A stretch of DNA of 64,000 nucleotides from positions 91,445-155,444 of the forward strand of contig JAVIYP010000001.1 in the NCBI GenBank assembly GCA_031323845.1. Reading direction: 5' to 3'. The translations under genes and the position numbers were made by a program. This document shows positions 9,863 through 18,211 of this stretch, piece by piece. The notes beneath the pieces were generated by a model. It had not been told where the DNA came from, did not search any database, and was given only the letters and a program-made list of their open reading frames with translations. The stretch comes from PUPG01 sp031323845. Lineage in GTDB: Bacteria > Bacteroidota > Bacteroidia > Bacteroidales > UBA7960. Every line of letters starts with the position of its first letter. The first letter of the stretch is position 1.

Positions 9863-10420
9863 TTATAAGCTTAGGTTTTTCAGAAAGAGTTCAATATCCT
9901 TATGCAGTTGCCGCAAACTGCCGCTGTTGTTGATGACATGATCCGCTTCAGCAATACATGCGGCCAGATTTTGTTTATTGGCATCTGCTGAATGCATTTC
10001 CCGTTCTTCATTTTTAATGAAGGTGTTGAAGGATACCTGGTCGGTTTCGGAGTTCCGGCTGCGGATACGCTTATAGCGCAGCCTGGGGTCGGCGTCGATG
10101 GCGAGAAGATAAAACTGCTTGTGGCGGCGCAGCGAACCGATCTCACCGGGTGTTCTAATGCTTTCGATAACACAGTTATGCCCCTGCTCCAGGGCTTTAG
10201 CAAAAAGTTGTTCGATAATGTAGGCCGGACCGTGTTTCGCCCTTAATGCATTAGCAATAGCGGTTAGTGTGTCACGGTTCACCGGTATTTGCCTTGAGGC
10301 TAATACCTGGCTTAAAAAATCGCGGACAGAATAATGCCGGAAGTCTTTTTTTTCCGTGAGGTATTTTACCACGGTGCCTTTGCCTGCCCCTAGTGTTCCT
10401 GTAATTCCAATAACAATCAT
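9863..10420 (-). CDS. P-loop nucleoside-phosphate / dephospho-CoA kinase-like protein
   Basis: A 185-residue P-loop protein starting MIVIGITGTLGAGKGT, with the Walker A at residues 8-15. Further on it has VIESIRTPGEI, the acidic/IR motif in the place where UPF0200- and dephospho-CoA-kinase-like proteins read IDGIR, and an ADHVINNSGSL C-terminal segment. The substrate cannot be read from sequence. Its tight linkage (10 bases) to the dCMP deaminase suggests a deoxynucleotide kinase-like role. From memory, yeast Dcd1 carries a kinase-like N-terminal region ahead of its deaminase domain, so the pair here mirrors that architecture. Its promoter box sits 5 bases from the ATG. Confidence 0.75.
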   Translation of the reverse strand: MIVIGITGTLGAGKGTVVKYLTEKKDFRHYSVRDFLSQVLASRQIPVNRDTLTAIANALRAKHGPAYIIEQLFAKALEQGHNCVIESIRTPGEIGSLRRHKQFYLLAIDADPRLRYKRIRSRNSETDQVSFNTFIKNEEREMHSADANKQNLAACIAEADHVINNSGSLRQLHKDIELFLKNLSL

Positions 10421-10425
10421 GGAAC

Positions 10426-10433
10426 CAAAGTTA
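10426..10433 (-). promoter_or_regulatory. Candidate -7 box of the kinase/dCMP deaminase operon
   Basis: Read on the minus strand this is TAACTTTG (TAnnTTTG). Only 5 bases separate it from the ATG at 10420, so the transcript would start at or within a base or two of the start codon. Confidence 0.45.
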
Positions 10434-10444
10434 CATCTTTTATC

Positions 10445-10474
10445 AAAAAAAAGCTCCGTTAATGTTAACGGAGC
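10445..10474 (-). terminator. Rho-independent terminator of the cold-shock gene
   Basis: A perfect 10-base inverted repeat, GCTCCGTTAA (10453-10462) and TTAACGGAGC (10465-10474), is followed on the minus strand by eight T (10445-10452). It lies 26 bases after the stop of the cold-shock gene and before the kinase gene, isolating the two transcripts. Confidence 0.9.
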
Positions 10475-10500
10475 CTCACACGTTACCCAAATATGACTTA

Positions 10501-10692
10501 TCAGGCCTTTTTTACGTTGATGGCCTTTTTGCCTCTCTCATCCTCAGAATACTCGAAAGATACCCGGTCGTTGTTAGCGATCGGATCCAGTAAGCCAGTG
10601 TGATGAACAAAAACGTCTTTTTCCGTCTTATCGTCAATAATAAATCCGTACCCCTTTTTCTCATTAAAGAATTTAACAGTACCAGTTTCCAT
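10501..10692 (-). CDS. Cold-shock domain protein (CspA family)
   Basis: A 63-residue single cold-shock domain. The RNP1-like motif is KGYGFI (about 13-18) and the RNP2-like motif is DVFVHH (about 26-31), both in the expected places; the start METGTVKFFNEKKG is typical. Such proteins are single-strand nucleic-acid chaperones that open RNA structure at low temperature or in fast growth. The gene is a single transcription unit, with a promoter at 10729-10758 and a strong terminator at 10445-10474. The predicted leader is only about 30 bases, shorter than the long thermosensing leader of E. coli cspA. Confidence 0.95.
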   Translation of the reverse strand: METGTVKFFNEKKGYGFIIDDKTEKDVFVHHTGLLDPIANNDRVSFEYSEDERGKKAINVKKA

Positions 10693-10728
10693 AACAAAGC
10701 AGCTTTAGTTGTAAATTTGGTGAACATT

Positions 10729-10758
10729 CAAAAATACAACATTTTTTAACATTTGCAA
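10729..10758 (-). promoter_or_regulatory. Promoter of the cold-shock gene
   Basis: On the minus strand TTG (10758-10756), then 19 bases, then TATTTTTG (10736-10729). This is the full Bacteroidota -33/-7 arrangement at the expected spacing, 36 bases ahead of the ATG. The -33 part overlaps a TTGCAA palindrome that recurs at 10765-10770. Confidence 0.65.
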
Positions 10759-10818
10759 TATTTTTTGCAAAAAGTTAAAAGCAAAGGACGTTTTTTTGTG
10801 CTGTATGGCCAAACGAAG

Positions 10819-10903
10819 GGTGTCTTTTAAAAGACACCGGCAGGCAGCCGTCGTTGTTCTGAGTGCAAGCAGAGAGTTTATAAAGAACAGCTGCTCCTGC
10901 CGG
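10819..10903. repeat. Stacked palindrome and long hairpin between pckA and the cold-shock gene
   Basis: 10819-10838 is a perfect 20-base palindrome (GGTGTCTTTT/AAAAGACACC). Sharing its last two bases, a second inverted repeat runs from 10837 to 10903. Its outer arms are CCGGCAGG (10837-10844) and CCTGCCGG (10896-10903), then come CAGC/GCTG, and innermost TGTTCT/AGAACA, with small bulges between. It lies 3' of pckA and 5' of the cold-shock promoter. Neither side carries a clear T-run, so it is not a textbook terminator. It could be a 3'-UTR structure of pckA mRNA, a regulator site, or both. Confidence 0.75.
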
Positions 10904-10929
10904 AATACGAATATAATGCTTTATTGCGG

Positions 10930-13188
10930 TTAAAACAATTTTATTTCCTCCAGCAGTTGTTTTGGATTCTGAAGCAGGAATGGGTTTTTGTCGGTGTGTA
11001 TAAGTCCGGAAACAGATAACCTATGCGTGCTTATCGTATGCTGGGCTTCAGTTGCCGATATCTTCACGATCAACAGGGATCCGGCTTTTATTACAAATGA
11101 TGGGATATCTCCGGTAACTTGCAGGAACTCATCCCTGTACCTTTCAATGTCCTGATTGTTGCATTTTTTTGTCTTGAAACAAGCTCCTATTTCATCAATG
11201 CGTTCATACACATCAGTCAAACTGAGGTCTTCCTTTGATTTAGTCATGAACTCATTGATACCGGGCCGGCTTTTCTCATGAAAATAAAACTCGAATCCTA
11301 CTGCATCAAGAAGGCTGACCACTGCTTTATGACATAACTCAATCTTGTTTTCATCTTGAGCATCGAAATAGGAGACCACCGGCACGTGTCTTTTCAGTTT
11401 CCTGTTTTTATAATCGGTATTGATGGAGTTAAAAGAGATGTATTCGCTGAAGGAGTTTTGCAGGATGTAGATCTGGTCTTTTAATCTTTTCACCTCCTCG
11501 GCGTGTTTCTGTTCGAGCCTGTTGATCTTCTTTTCGTAGTACTTATAGTACTGCTTCATGAATTTGTTCTGAGGTCCGGCGGCAACCAGGCGCTGTCCCT
11601 CTTCGGTGTCGGTGAAGTTTTCAAAATTGGCGATGAACTTTTCGGCCAGGTCCTCAGCCTGTTTCATGTAGGCGGTCTCGTACTTCCAGGTGTTTTTGGG
11701 ATTAAGAATGGCCGGATCAACCCCTTTGACATGCTTCGGAATCATGAGCCCGAAGGGTGCGAGTTCTTCTACGGCTGTCTTATCCAGTGATCCGTCGAGG
11801 ATGGCATTGATGATGCGACGGGTGCTATCGATGTCAATGCGTTTCCCGATTCCGTAAGGGCCTCCGATCCATCCCGTATTTACCAGGTAGGCCGTTGCGC
11901 CGTGCGCCTTCATTTTTTTTGCCAGTTCCTGGGCATATACCGTGGGGTGCAACAACAGGAAGGCTGCTCCAAAAGCAGAAGAAAACGTGGGCATGGGTTC
12001 TTTGACACCGCGCTCAGTACCGGCAAGTTTGGCCGTGTAACCGCTCAAAAAGTAATACATGGCCTGATCACGGTTAAGGCGGGCTACCGGGGGAAGAATC
12101 CCAAAGGCATCTGCCGTAAGGAAAATGATCTTTTTCGGATGTGTACCCCTGGATACGGGTCTGACAATATTCTTGATATGATAGAGCGGATAAGAAACCC
12201 TGGTGTTCTCTGTTTTGCTGGTGTTGCTGAAGTCAATCTCGCCGGTTTTCTTGTCAAAAACCACATTCTCAAGCAAAGCATCCCGTTTGATGGCCTTGTA
12301 TATGTCAGGTTCCTGCTCTTTGCTCAGGTTAATGCATTTGGCATAGCAGCCTCCTTCAAAATTAAAAATGCCTTCATCATCCCAGCCGTGTTCATCATCA
12401 CCAATCAGGTAACGATTCGGATCGGCCGATAAAGTCGTTTTTCCGGTGCCCGAAAGGCCGAAAAAGATGGCCGTGTCGCCATTCTTGCCCATATTGGCAG
12501 AGCAGTGCATGGAAGCAATGCCTTTCAGAGGCAGATAATAATTCATAACCGAAAAGAATCCCTTCTTTATCTCACCGCCATACCAGGTGCCTCCCACAAC
12601 CGCCCTGCGCTCCTTTAAATTAAAAGCCACATAAACATCAGAGTTCAGGTCCTGCTCCACCCATTGGGTGTTTACCGTTTTGCACGCGTTCAGCATAACA
12701 AAGTCGGGCTCAAAACCCTCAAGCTCATCGTCGGCCGGCCGGATAAACATGTTTTTTACGAAGTGAGCCATCCAGGCAACCTCGGTGATCACCCGGATTT
12801 TGATGCGCGTGTTTTCGTTAGCCCCGCAATAGGCATCCATCACATATAATTTCTTGCCTTCAAATTGCTTCAGTGTAGTTTGCATCAACGACTTCCATAC
12901 AGTTTCAGATATGGCTTTATTGTCTGAACGGTTCTTTCCATCAGCCCACCAAAGGTTATCCTGGGAACTTTTTTCGCGCACAATGTATTTGTCCTTGGGT
13001 GATCTGCCCGTAAAAATGCCGGTGTCCACAGCTACGGCGCCGGTATTGGTTACAAAGCCCCTTTCAAAGCCTTCAAGCGCAGGGTCTGTTTCATGTTCAA
13101 AAAGTTCTTCGTAGGAAAGGTTGTAAAACACTTCCTTAACATCGTTAATGCCATACTGGCTAAGGTCTGGTGCTTTAAGGGTATGCAT
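10930..13188 (-). CDS. pckA: Phosphoenolpyruvate carboxykinase (ATP) with an extra C-terminal module
   Basis: A 752-residue protein. Residues 1-540 are a complete ATP-type PEP carboxykinase (oxaloacetate + ATP to PEP + CO2 + ADP). Visible motifs are TGRSPKDKYIV (substrate site), the kinase P-loop GLSGTGKTTLSADP, DDEHGWDDEGIFNFEGGCYAK, and the ending EEGQRLVAAGPQ, where Bacteroidota PckA normally stops (about 535-540 residues). Residues 541-752 are additional. I chose the ATG at 13188 (MHTLKAPDLSQYGIND) over the one at 13254 because it matches the family N-terminus and because a promoter box overlaps the upstream ATG. The gene is preceded by 286 bases of non-coding DNA. Confidence 0.95.
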   Translation of the reverse strand: MHTLKAPDLSQYGINDVKEVFYNLSYEELFEHETDPALEGFERGFVTNTGAVAVDTGIFTGRSPKDKYIVREKSSQDNLWWADGKNRSDNKAISETVWKSLMQTTLKQFEGKKLYVMDAYCGANENTRIKIRVITEVAWMAHFVKNMFIRPADDELEGFEPDFVMLNACKTVNTQWVEQDLNSDVYVAFNLKERRAVVGGTWYGGEIKKGFFSVMNYYLPLKGIASMHCSANMGKNGDTAIFFGLSGTGKTTLSADPNRYLIGDDEHGWDDEGIFNFEGGCYAKCINLSKEQEPDIYKAIKRDALLENVVFDKKTGEIDFSNTSKTENTRVSYPLYHIKNIVRPVSRGTHPKKIIFLTADAFGILPPVARLNRDQAMYYFLSGYTAKLAGTERGVKEPMPTFSSAFGAAFLLLHPTVYAQELAKKMKAHGATAYLVNTGWIGGPYGIGKRIDIDSTRRIINAILDGSLDKTAVEELAPFGLMIPKHVKGVDPAILNPKNTWKYETAYMKQAEDLAEKFIANFENFTDTEEGQRLVAAGPQNKFMKQYYKYYEKKINRLEQKHAEEVKRLKDQIYILQNSFSEYISFNSINTDYKNRKLKRHVPVVSYFDAQDENKIELCHKAVVSLLDAVGFEFYFHEKSRPGINEFMTKSKEDLSLTDVYERIDEIGACFKTKKCNNQDIERYRDEFLQVTGDIPSFVIKAGSLLIVKISATEAQHTISTHRLSVSGLIHTDKNPFLLQNPKQLLEEIKLF
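10933..11568 (-). other. Extra 212-residue C-terminal module of PckA
   Basis: This continues without a stop after the normal PckA end. It begins with a coiled coil (MKQYYKYYEKKINRLEQKHA and on, about 45 residues). A compact domain follows with a strand-helix start (HVPVVSYFDAQDENKIELCH), an AVGFEFYFHEKSRPG turn, a helical stretch, then VIKAGSLLIVKIS and an ending NPFLLQNPKQLLEEIKLF. The last two motifs feel like a recurring bacterial module, but I cannot name a family. Hand counts give 21-27 G+C per 60 bases on four lines here against 29 and 35 on two lines of the core, suggesting a different origin. Confidence 0.85.
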
Positions 13189-13251
13189 GTCGTCCTGGGT
13201 TTTATTGGGTGAATAAGAGTTGAATGGTGCTTGTGGAGTAAGATATACGGC

Positions 13252-13259
13252 CAAAAATA
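13252..13259 (-). promoter_or_regulatory. Candidate -7 box of pckA
   Basis: Read on the minus strand this is TATTTTTG (TAnnTTTG), 63 bases before the ATG at 13188. It overlaps the alternative upstream ATG at 13254, which would then lie outside the transcript. The rest of the 286-base gap to the RND gene shows no gene; a T-run lies at 13292-13299. Confidence 0.45.
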
Positions 13260-13474
13260 AGAAAAAACATGCATGATATGCAGAATGAGTGCTTTTTTTT
13301 GGGATTACACCACATCACGACCTAAATCTCCTGTGGTTATGAGACAAACTAGCTTCCTACCAAAGGTTTCCCACAGCAAAGCTTCATAAAGCTGCCGGTA
13401 AGGTGTTTCGTTTGGGAAAAACCGGAAACACTGACCATGGCACCAATGGACGTAAACCCTTAGACACTGCTTCT

Positions 13475-16400
13475 TTACCAGGGCAATGAACCGGGTCGCA
13501 GGCCGTGTATCTTTCTCCTTGTGGCAAGGATGATCTGATACATGCAGGGCACAATAACGAGAGTAAGAAAGGTGGCCACTGAAAGGCCGAAAATTACCGT
13601 CCACGACATGGGCCCCCAGAATCTGGCGTTGTCGCCTCCAAAATAAATCTGCGGGTCAAAATCCAGAATAAGGCTTACAAAGTTAATATTCAGGCCAATG
13701 GCCAGTGGGAACAGTCCGAGTATGGTGGTGATGGCCGTCAGTATAACCGGACGGAAGCGCGTATAACCTGCCTGTTCAATAAGGTCAAGAGAGACATCGG
13801 GGGCAAGGAATTCATCTTCAGTTACATTCAACTCGGCATGTTTCCGTTTGAACAGGTAGTCCGTAAAATCAATCAGTACTATGGCGTTGTTAACTACCAC
13901 TCCTGCCAGGCTGACGATACCCACACCCATCATAATGATGATAAATTCCATGTTAAAGAGCGAAATGCCGAAAAACACACCTGCCGTGCTGAACACCACG
14001 CTTCCAATGATGATAAAGGGTTTATACACCGAGTTGAACTGGGTGACCAGTATCAGCGAGATGAGTGAAACGGCTATCAGCAGGGCTCTGATCAGGAAGT
14101 CCATTGACTCTTGCTGTTCCTGCTGCTCGCCTGTAAAGGCGTAGCTGTAACCGGAGGGCAGCTCCATTTGCTGCATGATTTGCATGATGTCGCGGTTAAT
14201 GCGATTCGCATTGTAGCCCGGTAATACATTGGAACTCAGCGTCACCACCCTGTTTCTGTCGATCCTGTTAATAGCTCCGTAAGTTTTGCTGAATTCGGCA
14301 TGGGCGACCGCTGATATGGGTACCTGCATCAGGCGTCCGGTACTCTGGCTCCTGAAGGTGATCCTCTGGTTCATAAGAGCTGCCAGGTTATGCCTGTACT
14401 CTTCCATCAGGCGGAGTTGTATGGGGTATTCTTCCTCACCAACCTTGAATGTTGACACTTCGAGGCCAAACAAGGCGGTGCGTATGGTGTTGGCAATGGA
14501 GTAGGTTGACAATCCGAACCGGCGGGCAGCTTCCCGGTCAATATGTATGATGATTTCAGGTTTGTCGGTGTCAAGATCGCTTTTCAGTCCTTCAATGCCG
14601 CCAATGCCAGACTTTGCAATCCGGCTCTTTACCGAATCAGCGAGCAACATCAGCCGGTCGAGCTCAGGGCCGCTTATCTCAATATTGATGGGGCGCCCTG
14701 CCGGGGGACCTGCCATATTTTTTTCGATGCGGAACTCAATGCCCGGATATTGGCCGACTAATGCATCACTGATTTCGGCCATGATGTCGTTGGTGCTGAT
14801 ACCCTGCCTGAACTCAAACTCCTCAAAAGTTACCGTAATCAATCCGCGATGCGGGGTTTCACCGGCATTCATCTCCATCTCACCCACAGCACCCCTGCCA
14901 ACGGTGGTTAGCACCGACTTTACAATGTGACGGTAGGGGGCAATGACCTCTTCTACCATTCGTTCAACGTCCCTGATGCGCCTGTCGGTTTCATCAATGT
15001 CAGTTCCAACGGGCAATTCTGCCATGATGTTAATGAAACGAGGCTCGTTATCGGGAAAAAAGAGTATGTTGGGACTGCGAAAACTCAGAAAAACAATCGA
15101 TAGTATGAGAAAGCCCATGGTTGATGCGACAAAGATATAGGGCTTCCAACCCCTCAAGGCAAACCGAAGCGTGTTTATATATAGGTTTTCCATGAAAGGA
15201 AGGAGGTATTGTCTGAACCATCGTGCAATACGGTTGAGAACGAAGTGTCCAAGCCCGAAGAGTAAGGCGGCCAGCAAAAAGAGGTTGCCGGTAAGTGTAG
15301 TGGCAGTAAGGTGAAACAAACCGCTCAGCACAAACAAGAGCCCAAGGATAACCAGCTTCCTTTTGGTTTTGGAAACAGCTGGTTTGACAGGGTTTTCCAT
15401 GCCCTTCTTCTCCTGCCTGAAAAATGTGTATGAAAAAACAGGAATAATGATCAGGGCAACAAAAAGAGAGCTCGACAATACTATGATCAGGGTGAGCGGC
15501 AGGTATTTCATGAACTCTCCCGTGATGCCTGTCCAGAAGGCCAGGGGTAAAAAAGCCGAAAGGGTCGTGGCTGTTGATGTGATAATGGGAAGGGCTATTT
15601 CCCCGATAGCTCTTTTAGCGGAATCCATAACCGAATGTCCTTTCTCAATGAAACGGTAGATGTTGTCAACCGCCACGATGGCGTTGTCAACGAGCAGCCC
15701 GAGCGCCAGGATAAGGCTAAACAGCACGATCATGTTTATCTGGATGTCAGCCAGTCCGAATACCATAAAGGAGACCAGCATGGACAGCGGGATGGCGATG
15801 CCCACAAACAGTGCATTCTTCAGTCCCAGAAAGAGGTAAAGCACGAGCACTACCAGGATAACCGCCATGATAACGCTGTTTTCGAGGTTGGAAAGCTGGT
15901 TCCGGATTTCTTCTGACTGATCATTGGTAATGGTAACAGTCAGTTCTTCCGGCAAACTTTCGTTTGAACGTGCTTCATCAAGAATAGCGAAAATTTTCTG
16001 GGTTGCAGAAAGCAGGTTTTCGCCTGCTTTTTTAACTACCTGAAGAGATACCACGGGTTGGTCGTCAAGCCGGGCATAACTGGTGGCATCGGCATAGGCA
16101 TCGCGTATCTCGGCAACATCCCGCAGGTAAACGATCTGCTGGTCCTCGTATTTTATGATTATATCATTGAGCTGCCGTACATCGGTGAATTCACCTATGG
16201 TCCGAACAGCCCAGCGGGTATTGTCGGGAAAGCGCAGGGTGCCTGAGGCCATTGAGATGTTCTCGGCACTGATGGCATTCGCAATGTCATCGAAACTTAA
16301 CTCATATGCATCCAGTTTCAAAGGGTCTGCATTGATCTGTATTTCTCTTTCTTCGATGCCCGTAATCTCCACTTTGGATATCTCAGGAATGTCTTCTATC

Positions 16401-16915
16401 CTGTCTTGCAGAAAATCGGCAAACCGCTTCAATTCGTTAATGGTGAAGTCGCCTGACAGGTTAATGTTGATAATGGGAAACTCGGAGAAGTCAATGTCCA
16501 ACACCATTGGGTCAGCCGGCAGATCACCGGGTAAGTCGCCTTTTACCCTGTCAACGGCATCTTTAACGTCCTGAAGGGCATCTTTGATGTTTATCCCGGT
16601 TTCAAATTCAATGAAAATATCAGAGTTGTCCTGGGAACTGGTAGAGCGCAGTTCCCTGATGCCTGTAATTGTATATATTTCATTTTCAAGAGGCCTGGTG
16701 ACAAGGTTTTCCATGTCGGCAGGAGGGTTCCCCGGGTACACTGTTTTTACAAGAACGGTGGGAATTTCTACTTCCGGAAACAGTTCTTTAGGAAGGGTCC
16801 GGTACGAAAGAATGCCAAAAACAGCCACCAGGAGGGTAAGCAGGAATATGGTATTTTTGTTTTTTAAGGCGATGTTTGTGGGTTTGAATTCCCTTATAAC
16901 CCTGTTTTCACTCAT
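13475..16915 (-). CDS. RND-family efflux pump, inner-membrane subunit (AcrB/HAE-type)
   Basis: A 1,146-residue RND transporter. It has the first TM helix at about 20-38 (NTIFLLTLLVAVFGILSYRT), two large periplasmic loops, and the signature blocks LILALGLLVDNAIVAVDN and GYTRFRPVILTAITTILGLFPLA. The proton-relay helix has one Asp (VDNA) where AcrB has two, as in many non-AcrB members. The length is above the usual ~1,040 because a hydrophobic insert lies around residues 515-570, after the first half (TKRKLVILGLLFVLSGLFHL and on). It pumps hydrophobic compounds or metals out with the upstream fusion protein and TolC-like channel. The gene is third in a three-gene minus-strand operon, 79 bases after the fusion-protein gene. 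The substrate is unknown. Confidence 0.93.
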   Translation of the reverse strand: MSENRVIREFKPTNIALKNKNTIFLLTLLVAVFGILSYRTLPKELFPEVEIPTVLVKTVYPGNPPADMENLVTRPLENEIYTITGIRELRSTSSQDNSDIFIEFETGINIKDALQDVKDAVDRVKGDLPGDLPADPMVLDIDFSEFPIININLSGDFTINELKRFADFLQDRIEDIPEISKVEITGIEEREIQINADPLKLDAYELSFDDIANAISAENISMASGTLRFPDNTRWAVRTIGEFTDVRQLNDIIIKYEDQQIVYLRDVAEIRDAYADATSYARLDDQPVVSLQVVKKAGENLLSATQKIFAILDEARSNESLPEELTVTITNDQSEEIRNQLSNLENSVIMAVILVVLVLYLFLGLKNALFVGIAIPLSMLVSFMVFGLADIQINMIVLFSLILALGLLVDNAIVAVDNIYRFIEKGHSVMDSAKRAIGEIALPIITSTATTLSAFLPLAFWTGITGEFMKYLPLTLIIVLSSSLFVALIIIPVFSYTFFRQEKKGMENPVKPAVSKTKRKLVILGLLFVLSGLFHLTATTLTGNLFLLAALLFGLGHFVLNRIARWFRQYLLPFMENLYINTLRFALRGWKPYIFVASTMGFLILSIVFLSFRSPNILFFPDNEPRFINIMAELPVGTDIDETDRRIRDVERMVEEVIAPYRHIVKSVLTTVGRGAVGEMEMNAGETPHRGLITVTFEEFEFRQGISTNDIMAEISDALVGQYPGIEFRIEKNMAGPPAGRPINIEISGPELDRLMLLADSVKSRIAKSGIGGIEGLKSDLDTDKPEIIIHIDREAARRFGLSTYSIANTIRTALFGLEVSTFKVGEEEYPIQLRLMEEYRHNLAALMNQRITFRSQSTGRLMQVPISAVAHAEFSKTYGAINRIDRNRVVTLSSNVLPGYNANRINRDIMQIMQQMELPSGYSYAFTGEQQEQQESMDFLIRALLIAVSLISLILVTQFNSVYKPFIIIGSVVFSTAGVFFGISLFNMEFIIIMMGVGIVSLAGVVVNNAIVLIDFTDYLFKRKHAELNVTEDEFLAPDVSLDLIEQAGYTRFRPVILTAITTILGLFPLAIGLNINFVSLILDFDPQIYFGGDNARFWGPMSWTVIFGLSVATFLTLVIVPCMYQIILATRRKIHGLRPGSLPW

Positions 16916-16994
16916 GGTTCTCTGCTTTGTAGTTCACTGCATATGGTGCAGCAGATCATATTTTTAATGTCAATAACCGTATAATCCAAAAGCA

Positions 16995-18173
16995 TTATTC
17001 GCTGTCAATAATTCTGATAAGATCTCCTTCCGACAGCCTTTGCTGCCCCCTGGTAATCAAAAGCTCTCCGGGATACAATCCTTGTTCTACCATGGTCTTT
17101 CCTTCAGCATCGGGTCCCCTGGTGATGTATTTTTTGTTTGCCGTCATCAGGCCGTTTCTTTCCCGTGCGGTAAATACGAAATGGCCCTGGGTGTCGAAGC
17201 CGATAAGCATGGTGGGCACCACTATGGCATCTTCCACAGAAAAACTTCGGATGCTGATATTTGCCATCAGGTTGGGCTTTAACAGCTTATCCTGATTCCG
17301 GATCAGCAGCTGCATTCTGAAGGAACGGTTTTCCGGATTGATGACGTTGCCGACCCTGTAGATTTTTGTCTGTATTTCCATGGCAGGGAAAGCAGGAAAC
17401 CTGAGCCTTACGGTCTCTCCTTTTTTTACATAGCGCAGAAAAGCTTCTGAGACGTCGGCGTTGACGTAGAGTTCATCAAGGTTGACGATCTGCATCACCG
17501 GTGTGCCCGGCACCACCAGTTCACCTGTTTTGATAAATGTTTCATCGACGTAACCGTCGATTGGTGAGCGCATGTAGGCAAGTTCCCGCTGTGCTTCCAG
17601 CGTTCGGAGCCTGTTTTGTAAGCTTTTAAGGTTGTTTCCGGCTTCAAGGTATTGAATCTCACTTCCGATCTCCTGCGCCCACAACCGCTTTTGCCTCTCA
17701 TAAACCGTTTGAGCGAATTCAAGGTTGCTTTTCACTTCTTCGATATTCCTTTCAATAACCTGAGTGGAAAGTGCAGCCACAACCTGGCCTTTTTCTACAG
17801 CATCACCCTTGTTAACGTATATCCTTTGCAACTGCCCGGATATTTCAGGGCTGATCATGGAAGTGTTGACCGCCTCAAGGCTTCCGGTAACTCTGAAATA
17901 GTTTTCAAACACCTGGCTTTTTACAGGCATGGTGCTTACAGGTATGCCGTTGGGCCGGCCGGTCGGTGCACCCTCCTCCTCTAGTATCCGCTCCAGGGCG
18001 TTTATCTTTTGATTCAATTCACTGATGGTATTTCGGTATTGGCTGATCTGCTGCCTGATATCATCCACACTGTGCTCCGGCTGTTCCTGCTGCCCTTGCT
18101 GGCATCCAAAAAACAGGAGGGTGAATAAGCTGCCTTTCAGCAGCATGGTGGCTATTCTGATGTTAGTTTTCAT
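16995..18173 (-). CDS. RND efflux membrane fusion (periplasmic adaptor) lipoprotein
   Basis: A 392-residue adaptor of the HlyD/AcrA type. A lipoprotein signal ends in LLFFGC (Cys about 24), followed by a coiled-coil stretch (SVDDIRQQISQYRNTISELN). A barrel-sandwich hybrid follows, split by a hairpin coiled coil (SGQLQRIYVNKGDAVEKGQV, then YMRSPIDGYVDETFIKTGE), and then the beta-barrel and membrane-proximal regions. It bridges the RND pump and the TolC-like channel. It lies 38 bases after the tolC-like gene and 79 bases before the pump gene on the same strand. The early coiled coil before the hybrid domain is an addition over AcrA. Confidence 0.93.
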   Translation of the reverse strand: MKTNIRIATMLLKGSLFTLLFFGCQQGQQEQPEHSVDDIRQQISQYRNTISELNQKINALERILEEEGAPTGRPNGIPVSTMPVKSQVFENYFRVTGSLEAVNTSMISPEISGQLQRIYVNKGDAVEKGQVVAALSTQVIERNIEEVKSNLEFAQTVYERQKRLWAQEIGSEIQYLEAGNNLKSLQNRLRTLEAQRELAYMRSPIDGYVDETFIKTGELVVPGTPVMQIVNLDELYVNADVSEAFLRYVKKGETVRLRFPAFPAMEIQTKIYRVGNVINPENRSFRMQLLIRNQDKLLKPNLMANISIRSFSVEDAIVVPTMLIGFDTQGHFVFTARERNGLMTANKKYITRGPDAEGKTMVEQGLYPGELLITRGQQRLSEGDLIRIIDSE

Positions 18174-18211
18174 ATCTCTGTGTTTGCTTTCCTGTTGACT
18201 ACATTAAATAT

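Noticed and set aside
13189..13254. Upstream ATG at 13254 as the pckA start
   Set aside because: The extra 22 residues do not match the PckA N-terminus, and a TATTTTTG promoter box overlaps this ATG.
13305..13604. 99-codon minus-strand frame overlapping the end of the RND gene
   Set aside because: The overlapping part is out of frame with the pump, and the rest (His/Cys/Arg-rich) shows no domain.
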